A stretch of DNA of 64,000 bases from positions 186,001 to 250,000 of the forward strand of contig JAGCVJ010000015.1 in assembly GCA_017962375.1 (NCBI GenBank), written 5' to 3'. Made by a program: the position numbers and the translations under genes. Source of the stretch: Bacteroidales bacterium. Lineage in GTDB: Bacteria; Bacteroidota; Bacteroidia; Bacteroidales; UBA932. The notes below the pieces were generated by a model that was not told where the DNA came from, did no database searches, and saw nothing but the letters and a program-made list of their open reading frames with translations. Of this stretch, positions 25,558-35,509 are shown one piece after another (position 1 is the stretch's first letter; the number at the start of each line of letters is the position of its first letter).

Positions 25558-26790
25558 ATGAAAAAGTCTGTTTTCAACTCAATCAAGATTGCCGCAATGG
25601 CTTTTGCGGTTTGCGCTCTTTTATCCACAAGCGCTTTTGCACAGTTCCAGCAGGATGATTATTCCGCCGGAATAGAGCCGGGTATCCAGAAAATCATGAA
25701 AGACCTTGACGTGATTGGCCTGGGGGTTGCCGTGGTGGCTAACGGAAAGATTATCTACAAGAACAGCTGGGGCTACAAGAACCTGGAAACCAAGACCCCG
25801 CTGAAAGAAGACGACATGTTCAGAATAGCCTCTATTTCAAAGTCTTTCACGGCTACTTCAATATTGCAGCTGGCGGAGAAGGGCTTGATTGACCTGGACG
25901 CTGACGTTTCCGATCTGGTGGGGTTCAAGGTCAGGAATCCTCTGTTCCCGGACGTGAAGATCACTCCTTACATGCTGCTTTCCCACACATCTTCTCTGGG
26001 AGATATGGAGGGCTATTTCAAGATGGACGTGCTGGATCCGTCAAAGAATCCTAACTGGACAGACTGCTACTATAATTTCCGTCCCGGAACTCAATATGTT
26101 TACTGCAACCTCAACTACAACACTCTCGGAACTATTCTGGAAAGGGTTAGCCACATAAGGTTCGACCAGTATGTAGTGGGCAACGTCTTGAAACCTCTAG
26201 GGCTAGGATATGCCGGCTACTGGGTGGAGAGCCTGGACCAGAGCAAGTTCGTGACGCTCTACGAGAAAGACAAGAACGGCAACTGGGAGCCTCAGCCAGA
26301 GGCATACGCCCCTAGGACAAAGGAGATTGCAAACTATCAGTTCGGTTATTCAGCCCCTATTTTCTCGCCGACCGGAGGAATGAAAATCAATCCTGTGGGC
26401 CTTGCAAAAGTCATGATGATGCACATGGGCCTTGGAACTTCTCCTGAGGGCGTGAAGATCATGTCTTCTGAGAGCGCTCTTCTGATGCAGAGCCGCTTCA
26501 CCGAAACCGGAAGCGAAGAAGGCTACCAGGGCGGAAAGCCTGTTTATTACGGATTCGCCCTGTGGAACAACAAGGACCTTATTGAAGGCAAGACGATGGT
26601 CGGCCATACCGGCGGAGCATACGGAGTGCTCACCCTCATGACCTGGAACAAGGAAAGGACCTTCGGCATTGTGATAATGACCAACGGCTGCTCCGAAAAG
26701 AGGGAGAACGGATTTGTGGCAATCCACAACAGGGTGGCCAACTGCCTGTACCAGAACCTTATAAAAGGCACGGACGTTGACAATTACTAA
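25558..26790 (+). CDS. Serine hydrolase of the class C beta-lactamase/DD-peptidase family
   Basis: 410 residues with a signal peptide (cleavage near AFAQ, residue 29). The catalytic tetrad SISK holds Ser92 and Lys95, the second motif is Tyr182-Cys-Asn184, and the third is GHTGG near residue 345. This is the fold of AmpC, DD-peptidases and esterases; the substrate cannot be told from sequence, and I do not call resistance. Its stop codon is immediately followed by the ATG of the glycosyltransferase gene, so the two are co-transcribed and the enzyme may trim envelope peptides or sugars-linked esters. Confidence 0.88.
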   Translation: MKKSVFNSIKIAAMAFAVCALLSTSAFAQFQQDDYSAGIEPGIQKIMKDLDVIGLGVAVVANGKIIYKNSWGYKNLETKTPLKEDDMFRIASISKSFTATSILQLAEKGLIDLDADVSDLVGFKVRNPLFPDVKITPYMLLSHTSSLGDMEGYFKMDVLDPSKNPNWTDCYYNFRPGTQYVYCNLNYNTLGTILERVSHIRFDQYVVGNVLKPLGLGYAGYWVESLDQSKFVTLYEKDKNGNWEPQPEAYAPRTKEIANYQFGYSAPIFSPTGGMKINPVGLAKVMMMHMGLGTSPEGVKIMSSESALLMQSRFTETGSEEGYQGGKPVYYGFALWNNKDLIEGKTMVGHTGGAYGVLTLMTWNKERTFGIVIMTNGCSEKRENGFVAIHNRVANCLYQNLIKGTDVDNY

Positions 26791-28101
26791 ATGAAAAAAG
26801 TACTCGTCATAACATATTACTGGCCCCCTTCCGGAGGCAGCGGAGTTCAGCGGTGGCTCAAGACCGCCAAGTACCTTCCGCAGTTCGGATGGGAGCCTGT
26901 GATTTACACTCCGGAAAACCCGGATGTGAATTCTGTTGACGAGTCTCTTCTCAAAGATGTTTCTCCCGATCTTAAAGTCATTAGGAGAAAGATCACCGAG
27001 CCTTACGGCTTCTACAAATTTCTCACGGGAAAAAAGAAGGGCGAACATCTTCAGGCAAATATTGTTTCCTCTGAAAAGAAGGGCTTCTTCCAGAAAGTCT
27101 CGGGACATATAAGGGCCAACTGGTTTATTCCCGATCCAAGATGCTGGTGGATAAAACCATCTATAAGATCTCTTTCAAAAATAGTTGAAAACGGGGAGAG
27201 ATTCGATGCCATAATCAGCACCGGACCCCCACATTCCATGCACCTGATTGCCAGGGCGCTGCATACAAAATTCAACATTCCGTGGCTCTCGGATTTCAGA
27301 GATCCGTGGACAAAGATTTTCTATTTCAAGCATCTTGGCCTGAGCAAAAAGTCGCTGAAAAAACACAAGGAGCTGGAGCGGTCAGTTATAGCCGAAGCGG
27401 ATTGCATAACGGTGGTTTCTTCCCAGATGCAAAAGGAATTTTCAGAAGGAGAATTCGAGGCGTTTAAAGACAAGGTCAAAGTCATCCCTAACGGGTTTGA
27501 TCCGGATGATTTTGCAGCCGTTTCTCAAATCTCTGGAGCGGATGGAAAATTTGTGGTGGCGCATACCGGGCTGATGCCAAAAAGCGCAAATCCGGACAAG
27601 CTCTGGAAGGTGCTCGGCGATTTGGCAAAATCCGATTCCCAATTCAAGGAAAAGCTGATGATCGCAACCATGGGGCAGACGGATGAAAGCGTGAAAAAAG
27701 ACATCGCCGAGAACGGGCTTCTAAACAATTTCACAGACCTTGGATATGTTCCTCACTCCACTAGTGTTGCCTGGCAGAAAAGGGCTGATATTCTGCTTCT
27801 TCCGCTGAGGAAAGAGCAGGAATCAAAGGCTATTCTCACGGGCAAGTTCTTTGAATATCTGGCATCGGGGAACAACATTCTGGCGTTCGGCCCGACAGAT
27901 GGAGACCTGGCCAGGGCGCTTGAAGAAACGGGCAGCGGAATCATCTGCGAATTTGATGATGAAAACTCCATAAAAGAAGCCTTTGTCAAGCTGCGAAAAC
28001 CAAATACGCCAACACAAGAACAAATTGAAAACAGGCAGAAGTATTCGCGCAAAGCCGGAGCTGAAAGCTTTGCAAAACTTCTGGATCAGATAACGAAATA
28101 A
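26791..28101 (+). CDS. GT4-type glycosyltransferase
   Basis: 436 residues with no signal peptide. It has the two-Rossmann GT-B layout: the N-terminal half starts 'KVLVITYYWPPSGGSGVQRWLKTAKYLPQFGWEPVIYTPE' with a Gly-rich acceptor loop; the C-terminal half contains 'VKVIPNGFDPDDF', 'VVAHTGLM', 'LGYVPHSTSVAWQKRADILLLPL' and 'GKFFEYLASGNNILAFGPTDGDLARALEETGSG', the nucleotide-sugar binding region with E-x7-E spacing. It likely adds a sugar to a surface polymer or lipid on the cytoplasmic side. It directly follows the serine hydrolase gene and is followed by the YfhO-type gene, forming a tight three-gene unit. Confidence 0.88.
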   Translation: MKKVLVITYYWPPSGGSGVQRWLKTAKYLPQFGWEPVIYTPENPDVNSVDESLLKDVSPDLKVIRRKITEPYGFYKFLTGKKKGEHLQANIVSSEKKGFFQKVSGHIRANWFIPDPRCWWIKPSIRSLSKIVENGERFDAIISTGPPHSMHLIARALHTKFNIPWLSDFRDPWTKIFYFKHLGLSKKSLKKHKELERSVIAEADCITVVSSQMQKEFSEGEFEAFKDKVKVIPNGFDPDDFAAVSQISGADGKFVVAHTGLMPKSANPDKLWKVLGDLAKSDSQFKEKLMIATMGQTDESVKKDIAENGLLNNFTDLGYVPHSTSVAWQKRADILLLPLRKEQESKAILTGKFFEYLASGNNILAFGPTDGDLARALEETGSGIICEFDDENSIKEAFVKLRKPNTPTQEQIENRQKYSRKAGAESFAKLLDQITK

Positions 28102-28113
28102 ACAGAGCAAGAT

Positions 28114-30675
28114 ATGGGAAAAAAGATACTTCCATACATACTGGCCATAGTGGCATTCATAATTGCAGGATACGCGTATGCGCCATATACCCTGAGCGGA
28201 AAAGTGGTGAACCAGAGCGATATATCCTCATGGAAGGGAATGAGCCATGAGATTGTGGAATGGAACGAGGCCCATCCTAACGATCCTACTTACTGGACCA
28301 ATTCCATGTTTTCCGGAATGCCGGCAACCACAATCTCCGTCATCTACCACGGAGACATCACCAAGTATCTTTACGACGTGCTGTTTGTGGGGCAGAGGCC
28401 TGCCAGTTATCTGATCATTTGCATGATCGGGGCGTTTCTGATGTTCCTGGCCTTCGGGGTTAATGTATGGCTCGCGATACTGGGAGCCATAGGCGTGGCG
28501 TTCTGCTCTTACAATATGCAGATCATACAGGTGGGCCACAACACCAAGATGGTGGCCATTGCCTTTATGCCTTGGGTCATTGCCTCGCTGGTCTACGCGT
28601 ACCGCAAAAACTGGCTTCTGGGCGCAGCGTTCTTCGGCCTTGCGCTCAGCTTCCAGATCAAGGCCAACCATCCTCAGATTACCTACTATCTTGCACTCAT
28701 AGTTCTGGGTTTTGCCGTATGGCAGTTCTGCAAGGCTTTCAAGGAAAAAGCCTGGGGCAAGTTCCTCAAGACTTCCGCCGCTGTTCTGGTGGCCGGACTG
28801 CTCGGAATTGCAGCCAACACCAACCATCTATGGCCGACCTACGAATACGGACAACATACCATGAGAGGCGGTACAGAGCTGTCTGCAGGGGCGGACAAGG
28901 GGGCGGACAACGCCAAAAGCGGCAAAAAGACACGCAGCGGACTGGACCTTGAGTATGCCACCCAGTGGTCCTACGGAATTGAGGAAACTCCTAACCTTTT
29001 CATCCCCGATTTCAACGGCGGAGCTTCTGCCGGAGCCCTGAGCTCTTCCTCTGCCGTGTACAAGACGCTCACCCAGCAGTACAACTACCCTCCAATCCAG
29101 GCTCAGCAGGCCGTCCAGAACCTGCCTCTGTACTGGGGGCCTCAGGCTTTCACGGCGGGGCCTATGTATATGGGCGCCGTGTTCATCTTCCTGTGCGTTC
29201 TAGGACTGTTTGTGGTTAAGGGCGGAGTGAAATGGTGGCTTGCCGGAGTAAGCCTTCTGGCGGTAATCCTGGCTTGGGGGTACCATTTCATGGCTCCTAC
29301 GGAGTTTTTCTTCAACTACGCTCCGATGTACAACAAGTTCAGGACGGTTTCAATGATTCTGGTCATACTCCAGGTTACCATTCCTATTCTGGGCATACTG
29401 GCGATGAACAAAATTGTCAACACGGAAACCGACAAGAAGAAAACCACAAAACAACTTATGTGGGCAGCCGGAATCTGCGGCGGCTTTGCCTTGCTTTTCG
29501 GCCTGATACCGTCTCTTGCCGGAAACTTCTCCTCTTCCATAGACTCCCAGCTTCCAAAGGAAATAGCACAGGCGCTCCAGAGTGACCGCTCAAGCCTTCT
29601 TCGCGCGGACGCTTTCAGAAGCCTCGCGTTCGTTCTCATTGCAGCGCTTCTGGTATATCTGGCGCTGAACAAGAAGATGAAGAAAGGCTGGTTCTACGCT
29701 TCTATGATCCTTCTGGTTCTCATCGATATGTGGCCTATAGACAAGCGTTATCTTTCCGAGAAGGATTTTGTCACCGACATGGAGTTCGACGCGCCTCTGG
29801 CAAAGAGGGATGTTGACGAGTTCATTCTGGAAGATGACAAAGATCCGAACTACAGAGTCTTTGACCTGACGATAGATCCGTTCAACAACGCATACGTAAG
29901 CTACCACCACAAAACCATCGGCGGATATTCCCCGGCAAAACTCCAAAGATATCAGGATCTTATAGACCGCCACATAAGACGCGAGCATTCTGATTTGATC
30001 AGAGAAATGCAGGGCATCTCATCACTCGAAGACGCCAATGCCGCCCTGACATATCATCCTGTGCTGAGCATGCTCAACACCCGGTATTTCATCCTCAGCC
30101 CGGACACCTATCCTCTGGCCAATCCTCACGCCCAGGGCAACTGCTGGTTTGTTGACAATATCATTGAGGCAAACACCGCAGATGAAGAAATCAATCTGCT
30201 CGGAGCCATTGACCCGAGAAGACAAGCTATTGTTGCCAAAGATTTCATCGCTGAGAATCCGGGCCTCAAAAACATAAGAAGAGGAGAAGGGGCTAAGATG
30301 GATTCAACCAAAGCCACAAGCGTGGCCAACGACTTTGCCTCCATTTCCCTGATGAACTACGCGCCTAACAAGCTCACCTACCGCTACTCATCCGCAACCC
30401 CTCAGGCCGCCATCTTCTCAGAGGTCTATTACCCTGGCTGGAAAGCTGTTCTGAAGACCGATGACGGCAAAGAAACGGAGCTGAAAATCTTCCGCGCCAA
30501 CTGGATTCTGAGAGGGCTCTTACTTCCTCAGGGAAGCGGAGAAATCACCTTCACGTTCCAGCCGGAAAGCTTCATCAAGGGAGAGAAATATTCACTGATT
30601 GCATCAGGTCTTTTGATTCTTCTTCTCATCGCGGCAATTATCTTTTCGCTGAGAAAGAAAAAAGAAGAGGCTTAA
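28114..30675 (+). CDS. YfhO-family polytopic membrane protein
   Basis: 853 residues with about 12 transmembrane helices in two blocks (about 5-25 and 85-250, then 350-560) and a large extracytoplasmic domain after about residue 570, ending in one more helix near the C-terminus. The YfhO family resembles GT-C/PMT enzymes that use lipid-linked sugars; a Gram-positive member attaches sugars to lipoteichoic acid. 'HTMRGGTELSAGADKGADNAKSGKKTRSGLDLEYATQWSYG' is a signature stretch. In this unit it may use a lipid-linked sugar made by the upstream GT4 enzyme; this is an inference. Its TAA overlaps that of the convergent transporter gene on the palindrome TTAA. Confidence 0.85.
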   Translation: MGKKILPYILAIVAFIIAGYAYAPYTLSGKVVNQSDISSWKGMSHEIVEWNEAHPNDPTYWTNSMFSGMPATTISVIYHGDITKYLYDVLFVGQRPASYLIICMIGAFLMFLAFGVNVWLAILGAIGVAFCSYNMQIIQVGHNTKMVAIAFMPWVIASLVYAYRKNWLLGAAFFGLALSFQIKANHPQITYYLALIVLGFAVWQFCKAFKEKAWGKFLKTSAAVLVAGLLGIAANTNHLWPTYEYGQHTMRGGTELSAGADKGADNAKSGKKTRSGLDLEYATQWSYGIEETPNLFIPDFNGGASAGALSSSSAVYKTLTQQYNYPPIQAQQAVQNLPLYWGPQAFTAGPMYMGAVFIFLCVLGLFVVKGGVKWWLAGVSLLAVILAWGYHFMAPTEFFFNYAPMYNKFRTVSMILVILQVTIPILGILAMNKIVNTETDKKKTTKQLMWAAGICGGFALLFGLIPSLAGNFSSSIDSQLPKEIAQALQSDRSSLLRADAFRSLAFVLIAALLVYLALNKKMKKGWFYASMILLVLIDMWPIDKRYLSEKDFVTDMEFDAPLAKRDVDEFILEDDKDPNYRVFDLTIDPFNNAYVSYHHKTIGGYSPAKLQRYQDLIDRHIRREHSDLIREMQGISSLEDANAALTYHPVLSMLNTRYFILSPDTYPLANPHAQGNCWFVDNIIEANTADEEINLLGAIDPRRQAIVAKDFIAENPGLKNIRRGEGAKMDSTKATSVANDFASISLMNYAPNKLTYRYSSATPQAAIFSEVYYPGWKAVLKTDDGKETELKIFRANWILRGLLLPQGSGEITFTFQPESFIKGEKYSLIASGLLILLLIAAIIFSLRKKKEEA

Positions 30676-32021
30676 AGTCCTATCAGGGAGTTCACGATAA
30701 TTATCGCCACAATTACAGGAGCAATGTATCTTACAAATACCCGGAGTGTGCCAAGCAGCCACTTCGGGATTTTGTATTTGCCGCCGCTAGTGATTTCATC
30801 GTAGAAATCTTCTTTCTTGATTTTCCATCCTGCAAACAGGCAGACAAGCAAGGCACAAGTTGCAAGACAGATGTTGGATGATATGTAGTCGAAGAAATCG
30901 AAGAAGGTGAATCCCAATATCTTGAAGCCGGAAAGAACGCCGAAGCTCAGGGCGCAGAACACAGCAAAAACAGTTGTTACTCCAAGCATCATCAGCATAG
31001 CCACAAAGCGGCTCTTTTTGTACTCTTCCTTGAGAAACGCCACAACAGTTTCCATCAGCGATATGGATGAAGAAAGAGCCGCAGCAAAAAGTATGAAATA
31101 GAAGAATATCGACAGAACCTTGCCGAAAGACATGTGGGCGAAAATGTACGGAAGAGAGATGAAAGCCAGGCCAGCTCCCTCGCTAGGATCCATTCCCGCG
31201 GAGAACACGGCAGGCAGAATTGCCATGCCCGCAAGCAATGCGAACATAGTGTCTGATAGCGTGGTTACCGTGGTGGTTTTCAGTAGGTTGTCTTTCCTGT
31301 TGGCGTATGAAGCGTAAGTGATGATAGCACCGCATCCGATGCTCAGACTGAGGAATCCCTGCCCCAATGCGTTCAGCACCGTACGGAATGTGACTTTGGA
31401 AAAATCGGGATGAAAAAGGAAACTCAACCCCTGCTTTGCTCCCGGAAGAGTAAGGGCGTAAACCACAATGAAAACAATCAGCGCGGCAAGGGCGCTCATC
31501 AGATACTTGTTGGTTCTCTCTATGCCGTTTTTCACTCCCGCCACTATGACTGCCGCCGTGCATAAAAGAAACACCATTGTGTAGAAAAGATTCTCGGATG
31601 AAGATCCTACCATCTTGTCAAACACGGCGTTAAAATCCGTTTCCGGTGTGAACATCATCCTCAGCGACTTCACAAAATAGTCTATGGTCCAGCCGCCTAC
31701 AACAACATAGAACGAAAGCAGTATGACACAGGTAATTACAGCCAAGGTGCCCGTATGTTTCCAGGCCGTTCCGGGAGCCAGTTTCTTGAAGGCGCCAAAG
31801 GCGTTGGCCTGGCTTCTTCTTCCTATGACAAATTCGCAGACCATAATAGGCATGCAAAGGAAAACTATGCACAGAAGATAAATGATTATGAAGGCCGCCC
31901 CTCCGTTGGTTCCCACCAGATAAGGAAACCTCCAGAGATTTCCCAGTCCGATAGCCGAACCCACCAGAGCCAGTATGACACCCAAATTGCTCCTAAACGC
32001 GTCTCTTTGCTTTTTTGCCAT
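30672..32021 (-). CDS. Sodium-dependent symporter of the NSS/SNF family
   Basis: 449 residues with about 11-12 transmembrane helices. The N-terminal signature 'GVILALVGSAIGLGNLWRFPYLVGTNGGAAFIIIYLLC' is that of the neurotransmitter:sodium symporter family; helix 1 breaks at the Gly-Leu-Gly region where Na+ and substrate bind. Bacterial members take up amino acids such as tryptophan, tyrosine or leucine. It overlaps folA by 29 bp and shares the run thyA-folA-transporter, so it is probably co-transcribed with thymidylate/folate genes. Confidence 0.93.
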   Translation of the reverse strand: MAKKQRDAFRSNLGVILALVGSAIGLGNLWRFPYLVGTNGGAAFIIIYLLCIVFLCMPIMVCEFVIGRRSQANAFGAFKKLAPGTAWKHTGTLAVITCVILLSFYVVVGGWTIDYFVKSLRMMFTPETDFNAVFDKMVGSSSENLFYTMVFLLCTAAVIVAGVKNGIERTNKYLMSALAALIVFIVVYALTLPGAKQGLSFLFHPDFSKVTFRTVLNALGQGFLSLSIGCGAIITYASYANRKDNLLKTTTVTTLSDTMFALLAGMAILPAVFSAGMDPSEGAGLAFISLPYIFAHMSFGKVLSIFFYFILFAAALSSSISLMETVVAFLKEEYKKSRFVAMLMMLGVTTVFAVFCALSFGVLSGFKILGFTFFDFFDYISSNICLATCALLVCLFAGWKIKKEDFYDEITSGGKYKIPKWLLGTLRVFVRYIAPVIVAIIIVNSLIGL

Positions 32022-32496
32022 AAGTGATAAACTGAAAATCTATATTGTTTTCTTCGTCGTGAAGGATTTCTGATTTTTCAAGAACCTCCCATTTGCTCTC
32101 CTCTATTTCGGGGAAGAATGTGTCCGCTCCCTCTGCCTTGGAATAAACTCTTGTAATGTAGAGGCGGCGGGCATATTTTATCGCCGAAGCATATACGCTT
32201 CCTCCGCCTATCACAAAATATTCCTCCTTTCTCTTTCTGCCCAGCGATTTTAGAAGCGCCTCAAGATCAGCCTCTTGCTCTACATTGGGAACCGCTATTG
32301 GAGAACGGGAAACAACAATATTCTTTCTGCCTGGAAGCGGCCTCCCTATGCTCTCAAAAGTTTTCCGGCCCATTATTACGGTATGCCCCAAAGTGATCTT
32401 CTTGAAATACTTCAGGTCTTCTGAAATGTGCCATAAAAGGCCGTTGTTTTTTCCGATGGCATTCTCATCCGCCACAGCTGCAATAATGGAAATCAT
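31993..32496 (-). CDS. folA: Dihydrofolate reductase
   Basis: 167 residues. The family pattern is clear: '[35 protein letters not shown]', '[25 protein letters not shown]' (NADPH-binding), and '[16 protein letters not shown]'. It reduces dihydrofolate, replenishing the folate oxidised by thymidylate synthase, whose gene is immediately upstream and overlaps by 4 bp. The pairing thyA-folA is common. The 3' end overlaps the transporter gene by 29 bp. Confidence 0.96.
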   Translation of the reverse strand: MISIIAAVADENAIGKNNGLLWHISEDLKYFKKITLGHTVIMGRKTFESIGRPLPGRKNIVVSRSPIAVPNVEQEADLEALLKSLGRKRKEEYFVIGGGSVYASAIKYARRLYITRVYSKAEGADTFFPEIEESKWEVLEKSEILHDEENNIDFQFITYGKKAKRRV

Positions 32497-33287
32497 ACGG
32501 CAACCGGGGCTTTAATGGCAGGATAAGGATCATATCCCACGAGTTCAAAATCTTCGTACTTGAAAGAGAATATGTCTTTCTGGTCTCCGTGGATTATCAT
32601 CTTAGGCAGAGCCCTCGGGGTTCTGGACAGCTGTTCTCTCACCTGATCAAAGTGATTGAGATAGATATGAGTGTCTCCGGTAGTGTGGACAAAATCTCCC
32701 AACTCAAAGCCGCAGACCTTTGCAATCATCATTGTAAGAAGGGCATACGACGCAATGTTGAATGGAACGCCAAGGAACGTGTCCGCGCTTCTCTGGTACA
32801 GCTGGCAAGAGAGTTTCCCGTCAGCCACATAGAACTGGAACAGGCTGTGGCAAGGCGGCAGGGCCATTTTGTCTATCTGCGCCACGTTCCACGATGAAAT
32901 GATTATGCGCCTTGAGTCCGGATTGTTCTTGAGCATATCCATCACATTGCTCAGCTGGTCTATGGTTTGGCCGTTTCCGCAGTCCCATCTTCTCCACTGC
33001 GCCCCGTACACCGGACCCAGCTCTCCGTTCTGGTCCGCCCATTCATCCCAGATGCTTACTCCGTGGTCTTTGAGATACTTGATATTCGTATCTCCGTTAA
33101 TAAACCACAAAAGCTCGTATATGATTGATTTCAAATGGACTTTCTTGGTGGTCAGAAGCGGAAATCCGTCGCTGAGCCTAAACCTCATCTGATGGCCGAA
33201 TATGCTTTTTGTGCCCACTCCGGTGCGGTCTTTTTTCACCACACCCTCATCCATTATCCTTTTCAGTAAATCCAAATATTGCTTCAT
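32493..33287 (-). CDS. thyA: Thymidylate synthase
   Basis: 264 residues, the same length as the E. coli enzyme. The catalytic Cys146 lies in '[13 protein letters not shown]', with '[12 protein letters not shown]', '[19 protein letters not shown]' and '[20 protein letters not shown]' as other conserved blocks. It methylates dUMP with 5,10-methylene-tetrahydrofolate. I use ATG 33287 rather than the in-frame ATG 18 nt upstream, because the E. coli-like N-terminus [15 protein letters not shown] begins here. A -7 element ends 5 nt before this ATG. Confidence 0.97.
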   Translation of the reverse strand: MKQYLDLLKRIMDEGVVKKDRTGVGTKSIFGHQMRFRLSDGFPLLTTKKVHLKSIIYELLWFINGDTNIKYLKDHGVSIWDEWADQNGELGPVYGAQWRRWDCGNGQTIDQLSNVMDMLKNNPDSRRIIISSWNVAQIDKMALPPCHSLFQFYVADGKLSCQLYQRSADTFLGVPFNIASYALLTMMIAKVCGFELGDFVHTTGDTHIYLNHFDQVREQLSRTPRALPKMIIHGDQKDIFSFKYEDFELVGYDPYPAIKAPVAV

Positions 33288-33292
33288 ACGTA

Positions 33293-33300
33293 CAAATTTA
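33293..33300 (-). promoter_or_regulatory. -7 promoter element (TAAATTTG) of thyA, 5 nt from the start codon
   Basis: TAAATTTG on the minus strand matches TAnnTTTG and ends 5 nt before the thyA ATG. It overlaps the last codons of the upstream nuclease-fold gene, which suggests thyA-folA is transcribed on its own with almost no leader. Confidence 0.45.
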
Positions 33301-34197
33301 ATCAAATAATTTCAAAAGGATGGGGAGATGGTCGCTGGCGCCGGCGTTGAAACGGGGGCCGATAAAGGTTCTTCTGGTTTTGTCTCCGAGATATTTTTTG
33401 TCAGCTTGGAGAAGATGGCTATATGTCAATATAGACGCTTCTCCTTTTAATTCTGGAGATACAAGGAACTGGTCTATCATTTCCCATTTGCCTTTGTATT
33501 TGTGGGTGCCGGTTATCTCTGAGTGAGAGCGCTTTAAAGAGTCTTTAAGCTTCAGCGACAGATTGGTTAATGGTATAGTTTGCACTGGTATGGATTGTGG
33601 AGAATCGTTGAAATCCCCCATCGCGATTATAATAGCATTGGGGGTTGCCGCTTGAATAGAGTCAACCGTTTTTGCGAGAAGGAGCGCGGCTTCCATTCTT
33701 CTTGGAAGGGATTTCTTTTCACCGCCGAGCTTGGAGGGCCAGTGGTTGACGAAGATATGAACAGTATCTCTTGCTGATTGTGAATAAAGCTTGGCATAGA
33801 GGATGTCTCTGGTCTGGAAAGACCTGATCCGCAGAAAGGAAGTGTCTATGACGGAGATTTCTTCTTCTCTGTACAGAAGCGCCACGTCTATGCCTCTCTG
33901 GTCGGGAGAGTCTTTGTGAAGGATTTTATAGCCCAGCCTGGAAAGAGGGGTATCGTAAATGAGGTTTTTCAGGGTCTTCAGATTTTCAACCTCGCATACT
34001 CCTATCAGGCCGGGATAAATTCCTTCCCTGTCTTTTATCGCTATAATGGTTTTGGAGACAAGGTCCCGCTTGGCCTTGAACCTGTTCCAGGTCATGGCCT
34101 TTGGGTTTTCGTTGAGGGGCTCTTTTGCGGGATAGAAGAAATTCTCCAGGTTCCAGAACATTACAAGAAGAGCCGCAAGTTTCATTGCTGTATCCAT
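33298..34197 (-). CDS. Endonuclease/exonuclease/phosphatase-family protein
   Basis: 299 residues. The EEP fold motifs are visible in order: 'FWNLENFF' with the metal-binding Asn/Glu, 'IGVCEVEN', '[10 protein letters not shown]', '[10 protein letters not shown]', 'AMGDFNDSP' and C-terminal '[11 protein letters not shown]'. The family includes DNase I-like nucleases and phosphodiesterases; many Bacteroidota members are uncharacterised. The first ~15 residues are hydrophobic ('[10 protein letters not shown]') but short for a signal peptide. It ends 11 bp before thyA, and its stop region carries the thyA -7 element. Confidence 0.85.
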   Translation of the reverse strand: MDTAMKLAALLVMFWNLENFFYPAKEPLNENPKAMTWNRFKAKRDLVSKTIIAIKDREGIYPGLIGVCEVENLKTLKNLIYDTPLSRLGYKILHKDSPDQRGIDVALLYREEEISVIDTSFLRIRSFQTRDILYAKLYSQSARDTVHIFVNHWPSKLGGEKKSLPRRMEAALLLAKTVDSIQAATPNAIIIAMGDFNDSPQSIPVQTIPLTNLSLKLKDSLKRSHSEITGTHKYKGKWEMIDQFLVSPELKGEASILTYSHLLQADKKYLGDKTRRTFIGPRFNAGASDHLPILLKLFD

Positions 34198-34291
34198 GGC
34201 GGTAAAAATAGTGGAGAAGGAATTTGGGCGGTTGCCAAAACGTACAATTTACCTTGTCCGCCCCCTATTTTTCCTTTGCGGCTCTTTTTCG

Positions 34292-34299
34292 TAAATTTG
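34292..34299 (+). promoter_or_regulatory. -7 promoter element (TAAATTTG) of ychF
   Basis: TAAATTTG matches TAnnTTTG and lies 23 nt before ATG 34323. A TTTG at 34275-34278 is nearby, but its 13-bp spacing is shorter than usual for a -33 element. This is the main element in the 125-bp gap between the nuclease-fold gene and ychF. Confidence 0.45.
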
Positions 34300-34322
34300 C
34301 AGGGTTTTAAAACGAGAATTTC

Positions 34323-35426
34323 ATGTCTGTAAAATGTGGCATAGTAGGACTCCCGAATGTAGGGAAGAGCACGCTTTTCAACTGCATCAGCTCCGCCAAG
34401 GCTGAGGCGGCGAATTTTCCGTTCTGCACAATCAATCCTCAGATAGGCTCCACGGCGGTGCCGGACAAGAGGCTTCAGACGCTGGTGGATATGGTGCATC
34501 CGAGAAACGTGGTGCCGGCAACGGTGGAAATTGTGGATATAGCGGGTTTGGTAAAGGGAGCTAGCAAAGGAGAAGGGCTTGGAAACCAGTTTCTTGCAAA
34601 TATCAGGGAAACAGATGCCATTCTGCACGTTCTCAGGTGCTTTGACGATCCAAACATAGCCCATGTGGACGGCAGCGTGAATCCGGTAAGAGACAAGGAG
34701 GTGATAGACACGGAGCTTCAGCTCAAAGACCTGGAGACGGTGGAAAACCGCCTGGCAAAAGTGGGCAAGCAAGCCAAGATGGGAGCCGACAAGGAAGCCC
34801 AGAAAATGTGCAGCGTTCTGGAAAGATACAAGGAAGTGCTGGAAAAAGGGCAGAACGCCAGAAGTGTGGAATTTGACAACAAGGAAGACATCAAGCTGGC
34901 AAAGAGCCTGTTCCTGCTTACGGCAAAGCCGGTGATGTATGTGTGCAATGTGGACGAGGCCAGCGCCGCCTCGGGTAATGCATACGTGGACGCGGTAAGG
35001 GAAGCTGTAAAGGATGAGGGGGCGGAGATTCTGGTGCTGGCGGCCAAGATAGAGTCGGACATCGCTGAGATGGAATCTTATGAAGACCGTCAGATGTTTC
35101 TTCAGGATCTGGGGCTGGAAGAGTCCGGAATTGTGAGGCTGGTGCAGAGCGCCTACAGGCTTCTGGGGCTTCAGACTTACTTCACACAGGGAGAGCCGGA
35201 GGTAAGGGCCTGGACTTTCAAGAAGGGCGACAAGGCCCCTCAGGCGGCGGGAGTCATCCACTCCGACTTTGAAAGAGGATTCATTAGGGCGGAGGTCATA
35301 AAGTTCGAAGATTTTGTCAAATACGGAAGCGAAAGCGCCTGCCGCGCGGCGGGAAAACTCTCCACGGAAGGCAAGGAATATGTGGTCCAGGACGGGGATA
35401 TTATGCACTTCCTATTCAATGTTTAG
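34323..35426 (+). CDS. ychF: Redox-regulated ATPase YchF (Obg-like GTPase superfamily)
   Basis: 367 residues. P-loop GLPNVGKST near 8-16, G3 'DIAGLVKGASKGEGLGNQFLANIRE', and the modified G4-type 'NVDE' that lets YchF bind ATP rather than GTP; a coiled coil at about 125-200 and C-terminal TGS domain ('TYFTQGEPEVRAWTFKKGDKAPQAAGVIHSDFERGFIRAEVIKFEDF'). YchF binds ribosomes and modulates stress responses and translation starts. The start is supported by an upstream -7 element. Confidence 0.97.
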   Translation: MSVKCGIVGLPNVGKSTLFNCISSAKAEAANFPFCTINPQIGSTAVPDKRLQTLVDMVHPRNVVPATVEIVDIAGLVKGASKGEGLGNQFLANIRETDAILHVLRCFDDPNIAHVDGSVNPVRDKEVIDTELQLKDLETVENRLAKVGKQAKMGADKEAQKMCSVLERYKEVLEKGQNARSVEFDNKEDIKLAKSLFLLTAKPVMYVCNVDEASAASGNAYVDAVREAVKDEGAEILVLAAKIESDIAEMESYEDRQMFLQDLGLEESGIVRLVQSAYRLLGLQTYFTQGEPEVRAWTFKKGDKAPQAAGVIHSDFERGFIRAEVIKFEDFVKYGSESACRAAGKLSTEGKEYVVQDGDIMHFLFNV

Positions 35427-35436
35427 GAATTTTTAT

Positions 35437-35444
35437 TACTTTTG
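35437..35444 (+). promoter_or_regulatory. -7 promoter element (TACTTTTG) of ppiD
   Basis: TACTTTTG matches TAnnTTTG in the 83-bp gap between ychF and the ppiD-like gene; the leader would be about 60 nt. I see no hairpin ending ychF transcripts here. Confidence 0.4.
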
Positions 35445-35509
35445 TGGCCCTTGTGCCCACGTGTGCGGGTACATTATTGTTGAATAAACTTTAGAAATTT
35501 TAAGATTAT

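Noticed and set aside
25558-26790. Serine hydrolase as an antibiotic-resistance beta-lactamase
   Set aside because: The class C-like fold is shared with DD-peptidases and esterases; the sequence does not show lactam-specific features, and no resistance genes are nearby.
34182-35408. A 408-codon open frame opposite ychF
   Set aside because: It is a mirror of the ychF coding sequence; the protein is low in order, His/Cys/Arg-rich and has no signal, domain or promoter.
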